From Planctomycetaceae bacterium (GTDB lineage: Bacteria > Planctomycetota > Planctomycetia > Pirellulales > Pirellulaceae): a stretch of DNA of 5,697 nt. How positions within the stretch are numbered: the stretch's first letter is position 1; each line of letters opens with the position of its first letter. Of this stretch, positions 1 to 5,697 are shown piece after piece. The position numbers and the translations under genes were made by a program. The DNA lies in NCBI GenBank assembly GCA_005773145.1, contig SXHS01000073.1, positions 1 through 5,697 on the forward strand, in the 5' to 3' direction. A model generated the notes under the pieces. The model was given only the letters and a program-made list of their open reading frames with translations. It had not been told where the DNA came from and did not search any database.

Positions 1-477
1 GATGGCATGGGGGCCCTGTACGGCCAGCATGGCGGTGCCCTGTGTTTCGTCCGTCACCTGGGCGTCCAGTTCTCCGGCCGCTTGGGTCTTGATCCAGTCA
101 GCAATTCGCAACCGATTGCTGGCGTTGACGACCAGGTAATACGTCGCGGGGGCGGAGGTGGACGGCAGCCGATAGATCAAGACATCATCCAACACGCCGC
201 CGTGCGCGTTGGTGATGAGCGCGTAGCGAATGCGACCGCTGGTCAAATTGTCCGTGCGGCGAGTGAGCAGGCGATCCAAGAGGCGCGGTGCGTCGGGGCC
301 GGTGATCCGAAATCGACCCATGTGCGACACATCGAACACGGCCGCGCTCTGCCGCGTGGCTTGGTGCTCCTGCACGATGGAAGCATATTGAACGGGAAGT
401 GACCAACCGGCGAAATCGACCATTCGACCGCCATGTTCAACATGCCAGGAGAAGATGGGAGTTTGGAGCAGGGGCAT
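1..477 (-). CDS. gcvT: GcvT, glycine cleavage system aminomethyltransferase (T protein), N-terminal part
   Basis: The frame is open from an ATG at 477 to the left edge without a stop, giving 159 residues. Full-length family members are about 360-370 residues, so roughly the last 200 lie outside the window. Visible family landmarks are the folate-binding N-terminal block (MVDFAGWSLPVQY, residues 19-31), VFDVSHMGRF (48-57), GGVLDDVLIY (93-102), which carries the conserved aspartate pair implicated in catalysis, YYLVVNASNR (113-122) and MLAVQGPHA (150-158). By family knowledge, GcvT takes the aminomethyl group from the lipoylated H protein and, with tetrahydrofolate, releases ammonia and forms 5,10-methylene-THF in the cytoplasm. 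The start is supported by AGGAG at 490-486, 8 nt upstream and overlapping the rnr stop. It is the third gene of the minus-strand operon; other gcv genes may follow off the left edge, but that cannot be seen. YgfZ-like or dimethylglycine-dehydrogenase-like folate proteins share this fold, but the motifs fit GcvT best. Confidence 0.93.
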   Translation of the reverse strand, partial: MPLLQTPIFSWHVEHGGRMVDFAGWSLPVQYASIVQEHQATRQSAAVFDVSHMGRFRITGPDAPRLLDRLLTRRTDNLTSGRIRYALITNAHGGVLDDVLIYRLPSTSAPATYYLVVNASNRLRIADWIKTQAAGELDAQVTDETQGTAMLAVQGPHAI

Positions 478-491
478 GGCAACGGCTCCTA
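478..491 (-). promoter_or_regulatory. Shine-Dalgarno of gcvT overlapping the rnr stop codon
   Basis: On the minus strand the sequence reads TAGGAGCCGTTGCC just before the gcvT ATG. TAG (491-489) is the rnr stop, and AGGAG (490-486) is a good ribosome binding site 8 nt from the start. The overlap suggests coupled translation of rnr and gcvT. It also fixes the GcvT start at 477. Confidence 0.8.
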
Positions 492-2855
492 GAGACGTCG
501 TTTCTTTTTCTTGCGTCCGCTGGCCCCCGGAGGGCGTGCTGGGCCTGGCGCCGCCGGCTTGCCTGGCCGGCTGGCCTTCCCCTTCTTGCGTTCGGTTGGC
601 CGTGTCTCGGCGGCCGGTCGGGGCTTGCCTTGGGGCCCACGCGCCGCCGTTCCATGGGGACTCGATCCCCCCTTGCGCGGTGATGCAGATCCCCTCGCGG
701 CGGCGACCTTGGCGGTCAATCGGAAATCCAACACGCGTCGATCGACGTCCACGCGCGCGATCGCCACCCGCAGGACATCTCCCAGGCGAAACTGGTTGCC
801 GGCGCGTCGGCCGCGCAGCGTATGGGCCACCGGATCGTAATCGTAGTAGTCATCCGTCAGTCCGCTGACATGCAAGAATCCTTCCGCTGGCAGGTCAATT
901 CCTTGGGCAAACAGACCAAAATTGTGCACGCCGGTCACGACGGCGTTGAGTTCTTCCCCCACGCGCTGGCTGAGATAATTCAGCAATTTGATCTTGGTGA
1001 GTTCTCGTTCGGCTGCCTCGGCTCGTTGTTCGCGGCGTGAGCAGTGATCCCCTAGCAAGGTCAATTGGTCGACATCGCGCAGCGGGGGCTGATTCGCGGC
1101 CAGGGCCTCCAGCAATCGATGTACGGTTAGATCCGGGTAGCGGCGGATGGGGGATGTAAAGTGGCAGTAGTGACGGCTCGCCAGGGCGAAGTGCCCCTCA
1201 TCCGCTGGACTATAAATGGCTTTTTGCATGCTGCGCAGGACAGCATAGTTCACGGCGTAGGCCTCGGGCCGACCGGCGACGGCCTCGAGCACGCGTTGGA
1301 TCTCGAAGCGACTTTCCAGGCTTTCCGCGGCGATTCCCAAGCCCCGCACGAATTCGGTGAGATCTTTCAGTTTCCGCGGATCGGGACTTTCATGGACACG
1401 GCGCAGAAAGGGGAGTTCACGATCGGCCAAGTGCTCCGCGACGGCTTCATTGGCCGACAGCATGAACTCTTCGATGATCTGGTGGCTCTCCGTGTTCTCG
1501 ACGGGACGCGCCCCCCGCACCTGACCATCGGCGTCCAGGTCGAGTCGCACTTCACGCAGCACCAGCTCAATGGCGCCGGCCTCCCAGCGTCGTCGACGCA
1601 GGATCATGGCCAGTTCGTGCATGTCGCCCAAGAGTCGAAAAACGTCAGCGGAGATTTTTTTCTTCCAAGGGGCGCGGTCGGCCAGGAATTCATCCACTTC
1701 CTCGTAGGTGAACCGCCGACAACTGCGAATGGCGCCGGAGAAAAACTCCGTCCCGACACGCGCGCCGTCCGCCGTGAACTCGATGAGTGCCGTTTTGGTG
1801 TAGCGAACACGTTCCGGTTGCAGACTGGCCAGATGATTCGAGATGATCTCGGGGAGCATCGGGATCACGCGACCGGGCAGATAGACACTGGTCGCACGCT
1901 GCTTGGCTTCGTCATCGAGCGCGGTCCGGGGGGGCACGAAATGGGAGACATCCGCGATATGCACACCCAAGACCCAATGTCCGTTATCGAGCCGGGATAG
2001 GGAGATAGCGTCATCGAAGTCGCGGGCATCGGCCGGGTCAATGGTAATGATCGTGGTCCCGGTGAAGTCTCGCCGGGTCGATGAAATGGACTCATCGAAT
2101 CGATCGGCCTGTTGACGCGCGACTTCGACGGCTTCCTCCGGATATTCCTCCGGCAGATTGAATTCACGGAGGATCAGTTGCGTGTCGACGCCTGGTTGAC
2201 CACGTGCCCCGAGAACCTCCGTGATCACCCCCTCGCCTGGCTGAAAATGCGAAGGAAATCGGATCACTTCCAGAACGACCTTGTCTTGTGGTTGAGCACT
2301 TTTGACGCCTGGATCTCCAACCAAGATGGGTTGGGAAAATACGTTCCCATCCACCATGACCTGACAGACCCCGGCTTCCTCGGAGTAGGTGCCAACGAAC
2401 TGGTGAGTCTCTCGCTCGAGAATCCGCACGATGTCGCCGGCGACACGCGTTTCGCCACCCACTCGTCGCTGTTGGCGTAGTCGTACCAGCACGGTGTCTC
2501 CAGAAGAGGCGTCTCCCGTGCTCTTCAAGGGAATGTAAATGTCCTCGGTTTTTCCTGCGGCGCGGCGCGTGCCGGCGGGACGTACGAAGCCAAATCCCCC
2601 TGCGGCGCGGCGAAAGATGCCGATGACCTCCGTCCGTTTGGTCTCACTCGCCGCGGGAGGTCCCACCAAGTGCTCAGCGCCGTAGGCGAGCTGGCCGTTG
2701 CGCACCATGCGTTTGACGGTCTTCTTCAACTCGGCGTGTCGCTGCGGATCAAGTTTTAATTGTTTGGCCAGGACGCGCGGTTTGACCGGCACGTACTCGG
2801 CCCGCGCGATGTGCTCCAGGATGCGATGTTCCAGTGACGAGTGCTCGGATGTCAT
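489..2855 (-). CDS. rnr: Ribonuclease R (RNB-family 3'-5' exoribonuclease)
   Basis: This 788-residue protein has the full RNase R layout; the E. coli enzyme is about 813 residues. It starts with a winged-helix-like region (about 8-65), followed by two cold-shock/OB regions (about 76-145 and 150-215) and the RNB catalytic domain (about 260-590). TIDPADARDFDDA (271-283) supplies the four metal-binding aspartates D273, D279, D281 and D282, with the same spacing as in RNase II/R. Other RNB landmarks are SVYLPGRVIPMLP (323-335) and HFTSPIRRYPDL (565-576). An S1 domain (about 633-714) precedes a strongly basic tail (716-788: 22 K/R, 2 acidic, ending RKKKKRRL). By family knowledge the enzyme degrades RNA processively to short oligonucleotides, including structured RNA and rRNA or tmRNA-linked substrates. 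The start ATG is 13 nt after the upstream stop; GAGG at 2870-2867 overlaps that stop and is 11 nt from the ATG. All key catalytic residues are present, so it should be active. RNase II is less likely because of the N-terminal helix domain and the basic tail. Confidence 0.97.
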   Translation of the reverse strand: MTSEHSSLEHRILEHIARAEYVPVKPRVLAKQLKLDPQRHAELKKTVKRMVRNGQLAYGAEHLVGPPAASETKRTEVIGIFRRAAGGFGFVRPAGTRRAAGKTEDIYIPLKSTGDASSGDTVLVRLRQQRRVGGETRVAGDIVRILERETHQFVGTYSEEAGVCQVMVDGNVFSQPILVGDPGVKSAQPQDKVVLEVIRFPSHFQPGEGVITEVLGARGQPGVDTQLILREFNLPEEYPEEAVEVARQQADRFDESISSTRRDFTGTTIITIDPADARDFDDAISLSRLDNGHWVLGVHIADVSHFVPPRTALDDEAKQRATSVYLPGRVIPMLPEIISNHLASLQPERVRYTKTALIEFTADGARVGTEFFSGAIRSCRRFTYEEVDEFLADRAPWKKKISADVFRLLGDMHELAMILRRRRWEAGAIELVLREVRLDLDADGQVRGARPVENTESHQIIEEFMLSANEAVAEHLADRELPFLRRVHESPDPRKLKDLTEFVRGLGIAAESLESRFEIQRVLEAVAGRPEAYAVNYAVLRSMQKAIYSPADEGHFALASRHYCHFTSPIRRYPDLTVHRLLEALAANQPPLRDVDQLTLLGDHCSRREQRAEAAERELTKIKLLNYLSQRVGEELNAVVTGVHNFGLFAQGIDLPAEGFLHVSGLTDDYYDYDPVAHTLRGRRAGNQFRLGDVLRVAIARVDVDRRVLDFRLTAKVAAARGSASPRKGGSSPHGTAARGPQGKPRPAAETRPTERKKGKASRPGKPAAPGPARPPGASGRKKKKRRL

Positions 2856-2868
2856 GAATGCAACCGCC

Positions 2869-3900
2869 TCAAAGTTTCATCGCTACTGGGTCGGGGTGGT
2901 CGTTGGCGGCCGAAGCATCATCGAGTTGCGGTTGACGTTTGAACAATTTTCGACCGAGGCTGGCTTGATATGGAGTCCAGAGGCTGCTCGTATTGGCGTC
3001 GTCGCGCATCAATTGGTCAAAGGAGTTGACTTTGGCATCCAAGTTATCCAGCAGATGCAAGACCATGGCCTCGGTGGTCATGGGGAGCCGCGGGCTGCCG
3101 TATTCGTATTGCCCGTGATGGCTGACCACAAGATGCTTGAGACGCAGGGCCAGCTCCGGCGGAAATGGTTCCCCCATTAATTCAACCGTTTGTTTCAATT
3201 TGTCTTCCAGGATCCGGACGCCAATCACCACATGCCCGATCAGTTGTCCTTCATCGGTGTAGGTCAGCTCACGGTCGTAGGCGAGTTCTTCGATCTTGCC
3301 AAGATCGTGCAGCATCGCCCCCATCAACAATTCATCGGCGTCGATCTGTGGATAGTGCCGCGCCACGGATTGCGTGAGATGCATCAACGTGACCACATGT
3401 TCCACGAGACCACCCGGATAGGCATGGTGGTTCTTCACGGCGGCTGGAGCCCGAGAAAAGCGGTCCAGGAAATCATGGTCGATCAAGAAGCACTCGGCCA
3501 ATCCGCGCAGGTGGTGATTGCCAATCTGCCGCAACAGGTCCGTGAACTCGCCAAGCAGTTTCTCGACATCCCGGGTCTTCAGCTGGTTAAAGTCTTCTTC
3601 GTTGACGGTCTCGGCGGCTACCCGCTCCACGTTCGTCACGATGATCTGCATCGCACCGTTGTAGTACTGGGTGTTGCCGGTGGCACGGACATAATCTCCC
3701 GTGGCGAATTCGCGCATGATACGGTCGCTCACGTTCCACATCATGGCGTTGACGGTTCCTGTGCGATCGGAGAGCCGCATTTGCAGATAGAGATTGCCGT
3801 TTCGATTCGTCCGCAGTTGTTTATCCAACACCAGAAATACCTGGTGAATGGCCTCATGCTCGCCAAACTGATTGATAAAGCGTTGGTTCATGCCCTCCAT
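2869..3900 (-). CDS. YhaM-family 3'-5' exoribonuclease (OB-fold plus HD domain)
   Basis: The protein has 343 residues; B. subtilis YhaM has about 314. An N-terminal OB-fold nucleic-acid-binding region (about 15-95) contains NLYLQMRLSDRTG (36-48) and GDYVRATG (68-75). A linker is followed by an HD phosphohydrolase domain (about 155-295). Putative metal ligands are H168 in GGLVEHVV, H198-D199 in MLHDLGK, H223 in GHVVIG, H261-H262 in VVSHHGQYEYGSP, and D285/D288 in LLDNLDAKVN. YhaM/Cbf1 proteins are metal-dependent 3'-5' exonucleases that trim RNA ends; exact substrates here are unknown. The last about 25 residues are polar and probably disordered. It is first in the operon, with 13 nt to rnr. 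The start is uncertain. ATG 3900 has only a distant AAGGG (3918-3914). ATG 3891 (Met4) has GGAGG (3898-3894) just 2 nt away, which is too close to be ideal. The difference is three residues. A general HD hydrolase with a different substrate is possible, but the OB+HD order and the SHHG..YGSP motif argue for YhaM. Confidence 0.9.
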   Translation of the reverse strand: MEGMNQRFINQFGEHEAIHQVFLVLDKQLRTNRNGNLYLQMRLSDRTGTVNAMMWNVSDRIMREFATGDYVRATGNTQYYNGAMQIIVTNVERVAAETVNEEDFNQLKTRDVEKLLGEFTDLLRQIGNHHLRGLAECFLIDHDFLDRFSRAPAAVKNHHAYPGGLVEHVVTLMHLTQSVARHYPQIDADELLMGAMLHDLGKIEELAYDRELTYTDEGQLIGHVVIGVRILEDKLKQTVELMGEPFPPELALRLKHLVVSHHGQYEYGSPRLPMTTEAMVLHLLDNLDAKVNSFDQLMRDDANTSSLWTPYQASLGRKLFKRQPQLDDASAANDHPDPVAMKL

Positions 3901-3957
3901 TCTAGGCGAGTTGCCCTTGATCGGACAGATGGCGCGGACTCGCTCGGGTCGACGCCT

Positions 3958-3963
3958 AATATA
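3958..3963 (-). promoter_or_regulatory. Possible -10 element for the yhaM-like/rnr/gcvT operon
   Basis: The minus strand reads TATATT at 3963-3958 inside a short AT-rich patch (TTTTATATTAG), about 58 nt upstream of the first gene's ATG. No good -35 hexamer is found 16-18 nt further upstream, where the sequence is GC-rich. It is the best -10 candidate in this gap, but the call rests on one hexamer only. Confidence 0.25.
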
Positions 3964-4017
3964 AAATCCCGGGCCATTTAACGGCCGGCGGACCCTGGGG
4001 GTTTGTCAAAAGCAAAT

Positions 4018-4084
4018 GTGGGCCGGCGACTGGCCTGCGATGGATCGGTCTTGACGAGAACCACAGGCTGGAAGCCTATGCCAC
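4018..4084. repeat. REP/BIME-like inverted pair of hairpins
   Basis: Hairpin 1 has stem GGCCGG/CTGGCC (4021-4026 with 4030-4035, one G-T pair) and a 3-nt loop. It can extend with wobble pairs to 4018/4038. The plus strand begins GTGG at 4018-4021. Hairpin 2 has stem CACAGGCT/AGCCTATG (4062-4069 with 4073-4080, one C-A mismatch on this strand that is a G-T wobble on the other) and loop GGA. It is followed by CCAC (4081-4084), which is GTGG on the minus strand. The two units therefore face each other, each with a GTGG at its outer 5' side, as in REP/BIME elements mobilised by RAYT (TnpA-REP) transposases. The GGCTGGAAGCC core resembles repeats I recall from planctomycete genomes. Copy number cannot be judged from one window. 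Confidence 0.5.
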
Positions 4085-4344
4085 AACCAGGCGTTTGTCC
4101 ACTTGGCTGGTCGAAGTGCTCATGAAATTTGGCCGTGTTGGACATCGAAAAACCTGAGCCGTCGACGAAGAACAGCCGATGTACCAGCCCAAAGCCGGCG
4201 TTGCCCGTCAGGGTGGTAGGTTCATTACAACCGGCCCGTTCGGCCTCTGCGCCGGATGAATTCATTCTCAAAGCCCCCATTCTTCTCGCGTCATTTGCCC
4301 ACGTCTTGTTTGTGACCTATCAATTCAGTTGGGAAGGCTAACTT

Positions 4345-4375
4345 CCTCCTTGTCTTGACGAATTGCCTCCTTGTC
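4345..4375. repeat. 10-bp direct repeat CCTCCTTGTC, 21-bp period
   Basis: CCTCCTTGTC occurs exactly at 4345-4354 and 4366-4375, about 70-100 nt upstream of the secreted-protein start. The 21-bp period is two helical turns, so both copies face the same side of DNA, as in many activator or repressor sites. A TTGACG sits between them. If the region is transcribed, each copy contains CTCCT, which could pair with the AGGAG of the downstream ribosome binding site. Chance occurrence is possible. Confidence 0.3.
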
Positions 4376-4430
4376 CAAAGTTCGTTGTTTCGGTTTTCAT
4401 TACTAGTTCGGCCCATCGTGCGTTCTTGTT

Positions 4431-4436
4431 GAGGAG
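4431..4436 (+). promoter_or_regulatory. Shine-Dalgarno of the secreted-protein gene
   Basis: GAGGAG lies 8 nt before the ATG at 4445. It decides the start: a GTG at 4436 in the same frame would overlap this site and leave no room for ribosome binding, so ATG 4445 is preferred. Confidence 0.8.
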
Positions 4437-4444
4437 TGTCCATC

Positions 4445-5122
4445 ATGTCCACATTCACTAAGAGCCCCACTTTTCTGTATGTGCTACTGATTGTGGCCGT
4501 CCTGGCCGTTTCTGCTTCGCCAACGCAGGCTGAATCGCTCAGCGATCTGCTTGCTGGCAACGGCAACGTCCAAATCGTGGCGGTTGAAGAGGAGTGGGAG
4601 CTGGTGGTGGATGAGGCAATTGCCGACATCGCGGCTCCGCAGATCACGACGGCTTTTTCTCCCGTGGGACATATCGGAGGGATCTATGCGACGCTGGACA
4701 TCAACCACCATAGCGAGCCCGAATTCAGTCCAGGCGGCTTGCAATTGCATGTATTTCAGGGTGAAGAGCCGATTTGGATTCAAGGTTTGCCCGATCGCGG
4801 TACCTTACGGACCGTAGGAGAGGTCATTACCTGGAAACAATGGATGAGTGTGCATAATGGCGTCCTGACCTTCTCAATCGATGACGGGAGCTCCGATACG
4901 TGGGGGCATTTCGGTGGCCAAGGCAATCTCGTGGCGCAGTTCGAAACAGAGCTGACCAACCTAAATGGTTATAACCCCCAAGTGTCGGTCGCCAATTCTG
5001 GTGTTGGCTATGCCTCAAATCGTGTGCGTTCGTTGATCTTAAAAAGTGTGCGCGTCTACACGTCGTCGAACAGCGAGCACGAATTTAGCGTCAATGGCGT
5101 CGTAGACGATTTGGACAACTAA
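4445..5122 (+). CDS. Secreted protein of unknown function
   Basis: The product has 225 residues and I do not recognise the family. The N-terminus is a clear Sec-type signal peptide: one lysine (K6), a hydrophobic core at about 11-22 (LYVLLIVAVLAV), and a likely cleavage after SPTQA (A29). There is no lipobox cysteine; the protein contains no cysteine at all. The mature part (about 196 residues) is acidic, including VEEEWELVVDE (47-57), and ends VVDDLDN. It alternates short hydrophobic stretches with glycine, asparagine and serine turns (for example GGIYATLDINHHSEPEF, 78-94, and GGLQLHVFQGEEPIW, 97-111), which suggests a beta-rich fold. No C-terminal membrane segment or sorting signal is seen. 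Tandem stops TAA TAG end the gene. The Tad-domain gene starts 70 nt downstream on the same strand, so a shared envelope or pilus-related role is possible but unproven. Confidence 0.8.
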   Translation: MSTFTKSPTFLYVLLIVAVLAVSASPTQAESLSDLLAGNGNVQIVAVEEEWELVVDEAIADIAAPQITTAFSPVGHIGGIYATLDINHHSEPEFSPGGLQLHVFQGEEPIWIQGLPDRGTLRTVGEVITWKQWMSVHNGVLTFSIDDGSSDTWGHFGGQGNLVAQFETELTNLNGYNPQVSVANSGVGYASNRVRSLILKSVRVYTSSNSEHEFSVNGVVDDLDN

Positions 5123-5153
5123 TAGCGACGCAAGCCTGATTCCAACTCATCTC

Positions 5154-5178
5154 GTTCCAACTTGGGTAACTTTTTTTT
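5154..5178 (+). terminator. Weak terminator- or attenuator-like hairpin with T8 tract
   Basis: GTTCC (5154-5158) can pair with GG-t-AAC (5165-5170, one bulged T), with a 6-nt loop. It is followed immediately by eight T residues (5171-5178). The stem is only 5 bp with a bulge, so it would be a weak intrinsic terminator at most. It lies between the secreted-protein gene and the Tad-domain gene and ends 14 nt before the next ATG. The T tract could instead serve as an unstructured leader aiding translation of the next gene, which has no good Shine-Dalgarno. Confidence 0.28.
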
Positions 5179-5192
5179 GACGGGCCAATCCG

Positions 5193-5697
5193 ATGATTAC
5201 ACGCAAACGTTCCTCCCGAATCCGACGCAAAGGCAATATCTTGGTCTTGTCCGCGGTCCTAATGCTGGGCATGTTGGCCATGTTGGCCTTTGCCATTGAC
5301 ATGGGATACCTGTGGACCGTACGCACCGAGCTGCAACGATCTGCTGACTCAGCCGCGCTGGCCGCAGGTTGGGAACTGATCTCCGCCGATAGCCTGGAAA
5401 GTGGATTCTCGACTCCGGATTATGCAGAGAACGCCGCGGAGACGGCGAGAAATTTTGCGGGCTTCAATTTTTCGGGAGCGATCTCTCCTGAGTTGGGCAA
5501 TGATGACGTGACCGTTGGCTATCGGGCCAACCCGTTTGATACAACCGCGCCATTGATCGTGGGAGGAACTGAGGAACCCAACACGGTCGTCATCAACGTA
5601 CGACGCACGAGCGGCCAAAATGGCGAAGTCCCACTCTTCTTCGCTCGCGTGTTGGGGATCGAGACCAAGGCGGCAGTCGCGACGGCGACGGCCGCGC
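5193..5697 (+). CDS. TadE/TadG-like (Tad domain) pilus-assembly-type protein, N-terminal part
   Basis: The frame is open from ATG 5193 to the right edge (168 complete codons), so the C-terminus is missing. The N-terminus is strongly basic (RKRSSRIRRKG, 4-14), followed by one hydrophobic segment (about 15-35). Next comes AIDMGYLWTVRTELQRSADSAALAAG (34-59), written here as two halves: AIDMGYLWTVRTE (34-46) and LQRSADSAALAAG (47-59). This is the hallmark of the Tad domain at the start of Flp-pilus TadG-like proteins. The KG-N junction resembles a prepilin-peptidase site, but the glutamate at +5 typical of TadE pseudopilins is absent, so TadG-like is the better guess. By family knowledge such proteins are membrane-anchored with the bulk outside the cytoplasm and are linked to Flp/Tad pilus assembly; many planctomycete copies lie outside full tad clusters. 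There is no strong ribosome binding site; later in-frame ATGs would remove the basic region, so 5193 is kept. A von Willebrand-type domain may follow, unseen here. Confidence 0.85.
   Translation, partial: MITRKRSSRIRRKGNILVLSAVLMLGMLAMLAFAIDMGYLWTVRTELQRSADSAALAAGWELISADSLESGFSTPDYAENAAETARNFAGFNFSGAISPELGNDDVTVGYRANPFDTTAPLIVGGTEEPNTVVINVRRTSGQNGEVPLFFARVLGIETKAAVATATAA

Larger units (their letters stand above)
3901..4430. other. Divergent intergenic region, no convincing gene
   Basis: About 530 nt separate the minus-strand operon from the rightward genes. It holds the weak -10-like TATATT (3963-3958), an inverted pair of REP-like hairpins (4018-4084), a perfect 10-bp palindrome ATGAATTCAT (4256-4265), and a 10-bp direct repeat (4345-4354 and 4366-4375). 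A 100-codon open frame on the minus strand (4280-3978) runs through the REP-like pair and has no recognisable domain or good ribosome binding site, so I do not call it. Promoters for both transcripts should lie here, but no full -35/-10 pair stands out. A TTGACG at 4355-4360 has no matching -10. Confidence 0.6.

Noticed and set aside
399..868. Plus-strand open frames over the 3' end of rnr and the rnr-gcvT junction
   Set aside because: They arise from the GC-rich low-complexity codons of the RNase R tail and GcvT start on the other strand and have no domain signal.
1161..2000. Long plus-strand open frame (279 codons) antisense to rnr
   Set aside because: It lies entirely inside the RNase R gene on the opposite strand, shows no recognisable domain, and the RNase R reading carries complete catalytic motifs. 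It is a codon-bias shadow.
3190..3981. Plus-strand open frame (263 codons) antisense to the yhaM-like gene
   Set aside because: It mirrors the HD-domain gene, with no domain of its own. The minus-strand reading has all HD and OB motifs.
4256..4265. Palindrome ATGAATTCAT as an operator
   Set aside because: A perfect 10-bp palindrome, but isolated, without extended symmetry or a nearby promoter; easily due to chance.
3978..4280. Minus-strand open frame of 100 codons in the intergenic region
   Set aside because: No recognisable domain and no good ribosome binding site. Its C-terminal third is the translated REP-like hairpin pair, so it is more likely a repeat read-through than a gene.
4355..4383. 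TTGACG as a -35 box for the secreted-protein gene
   Set aside because: No acceptable -10 hexamer is found 16-18 nt downstream (sequence around AAAGTTCG).
4436..4444. GTG start adding three residues to the secreted protein
   Set aside because: The GTG overlaps the GAGGAG ribosome binding site; ATG 4445 has correct 8-nt spacing and gives a normal signal peptide.

Overview
The window looks like chromosomal DNA from a planctomycete, most likely of the Pirellulales type. This is inferred from the gene styles, from the combination of a YhaM-like nuclease, RNase R and a Tad-domain protein, and from a small imperfect palindrome around GGCTGGAAGCC, which I associate from memory with interspersed repeats in such genomes. 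No rRNA or other taxonomic marker is present.

The left two thirds (1-3900) is one tightly packed operon on the minus strand. In transcription order it holds a YhaM-family OB-fold/HD-domain 3'-5' exoribonuclease (3900-2869), RNase R (2855-489), and the first 159 residues of GcvT, the aminomethyltransferase of the glycine cleavage system (477-1, running off the left edge). The junctions are 13 and 11 nt. At each one the Shine-Dalgarno sequence overlaps the preceding stop codon, so translation is probably coupled. Two unrelated types of 3'-5' exoribonuclease are therefore made together.

The middle (3901-4430) is a divergent intergenic region with no convincing gene. It holds a weak -10-like element for the minus-strand operon and an inverted pair of short hairpins flanked by GTGG/CCAC, which looks like a REP/BIME-type repeat. 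It also has a 10-bp palindrome and a perfect 10-bp direct repeat with a 21-bp period, lying upstream of the rightward genes.

The right part (4445-5697) is on the plus strand. It encodes a 225-residue protein of unknown function with a signal peptide, then the N-terminal 168 residues of a TadE/TadG-like (Tad domain) membrane-anchored protein that runs off the right edge. A weak hairpin followed by eight T residues lies between the two. This half appears to belong to a cell-envelope or Flp/Tad-pilus-type locus unrelated to the RNA-decay operon.

I see no clear new defence system, CRISPR array, tRNA, rRNA or transposase gene. The most notable items are the paired exoribonucleases, the REP-like inverted pair, and the uncharacterised secreted protein next to the Tad protein.
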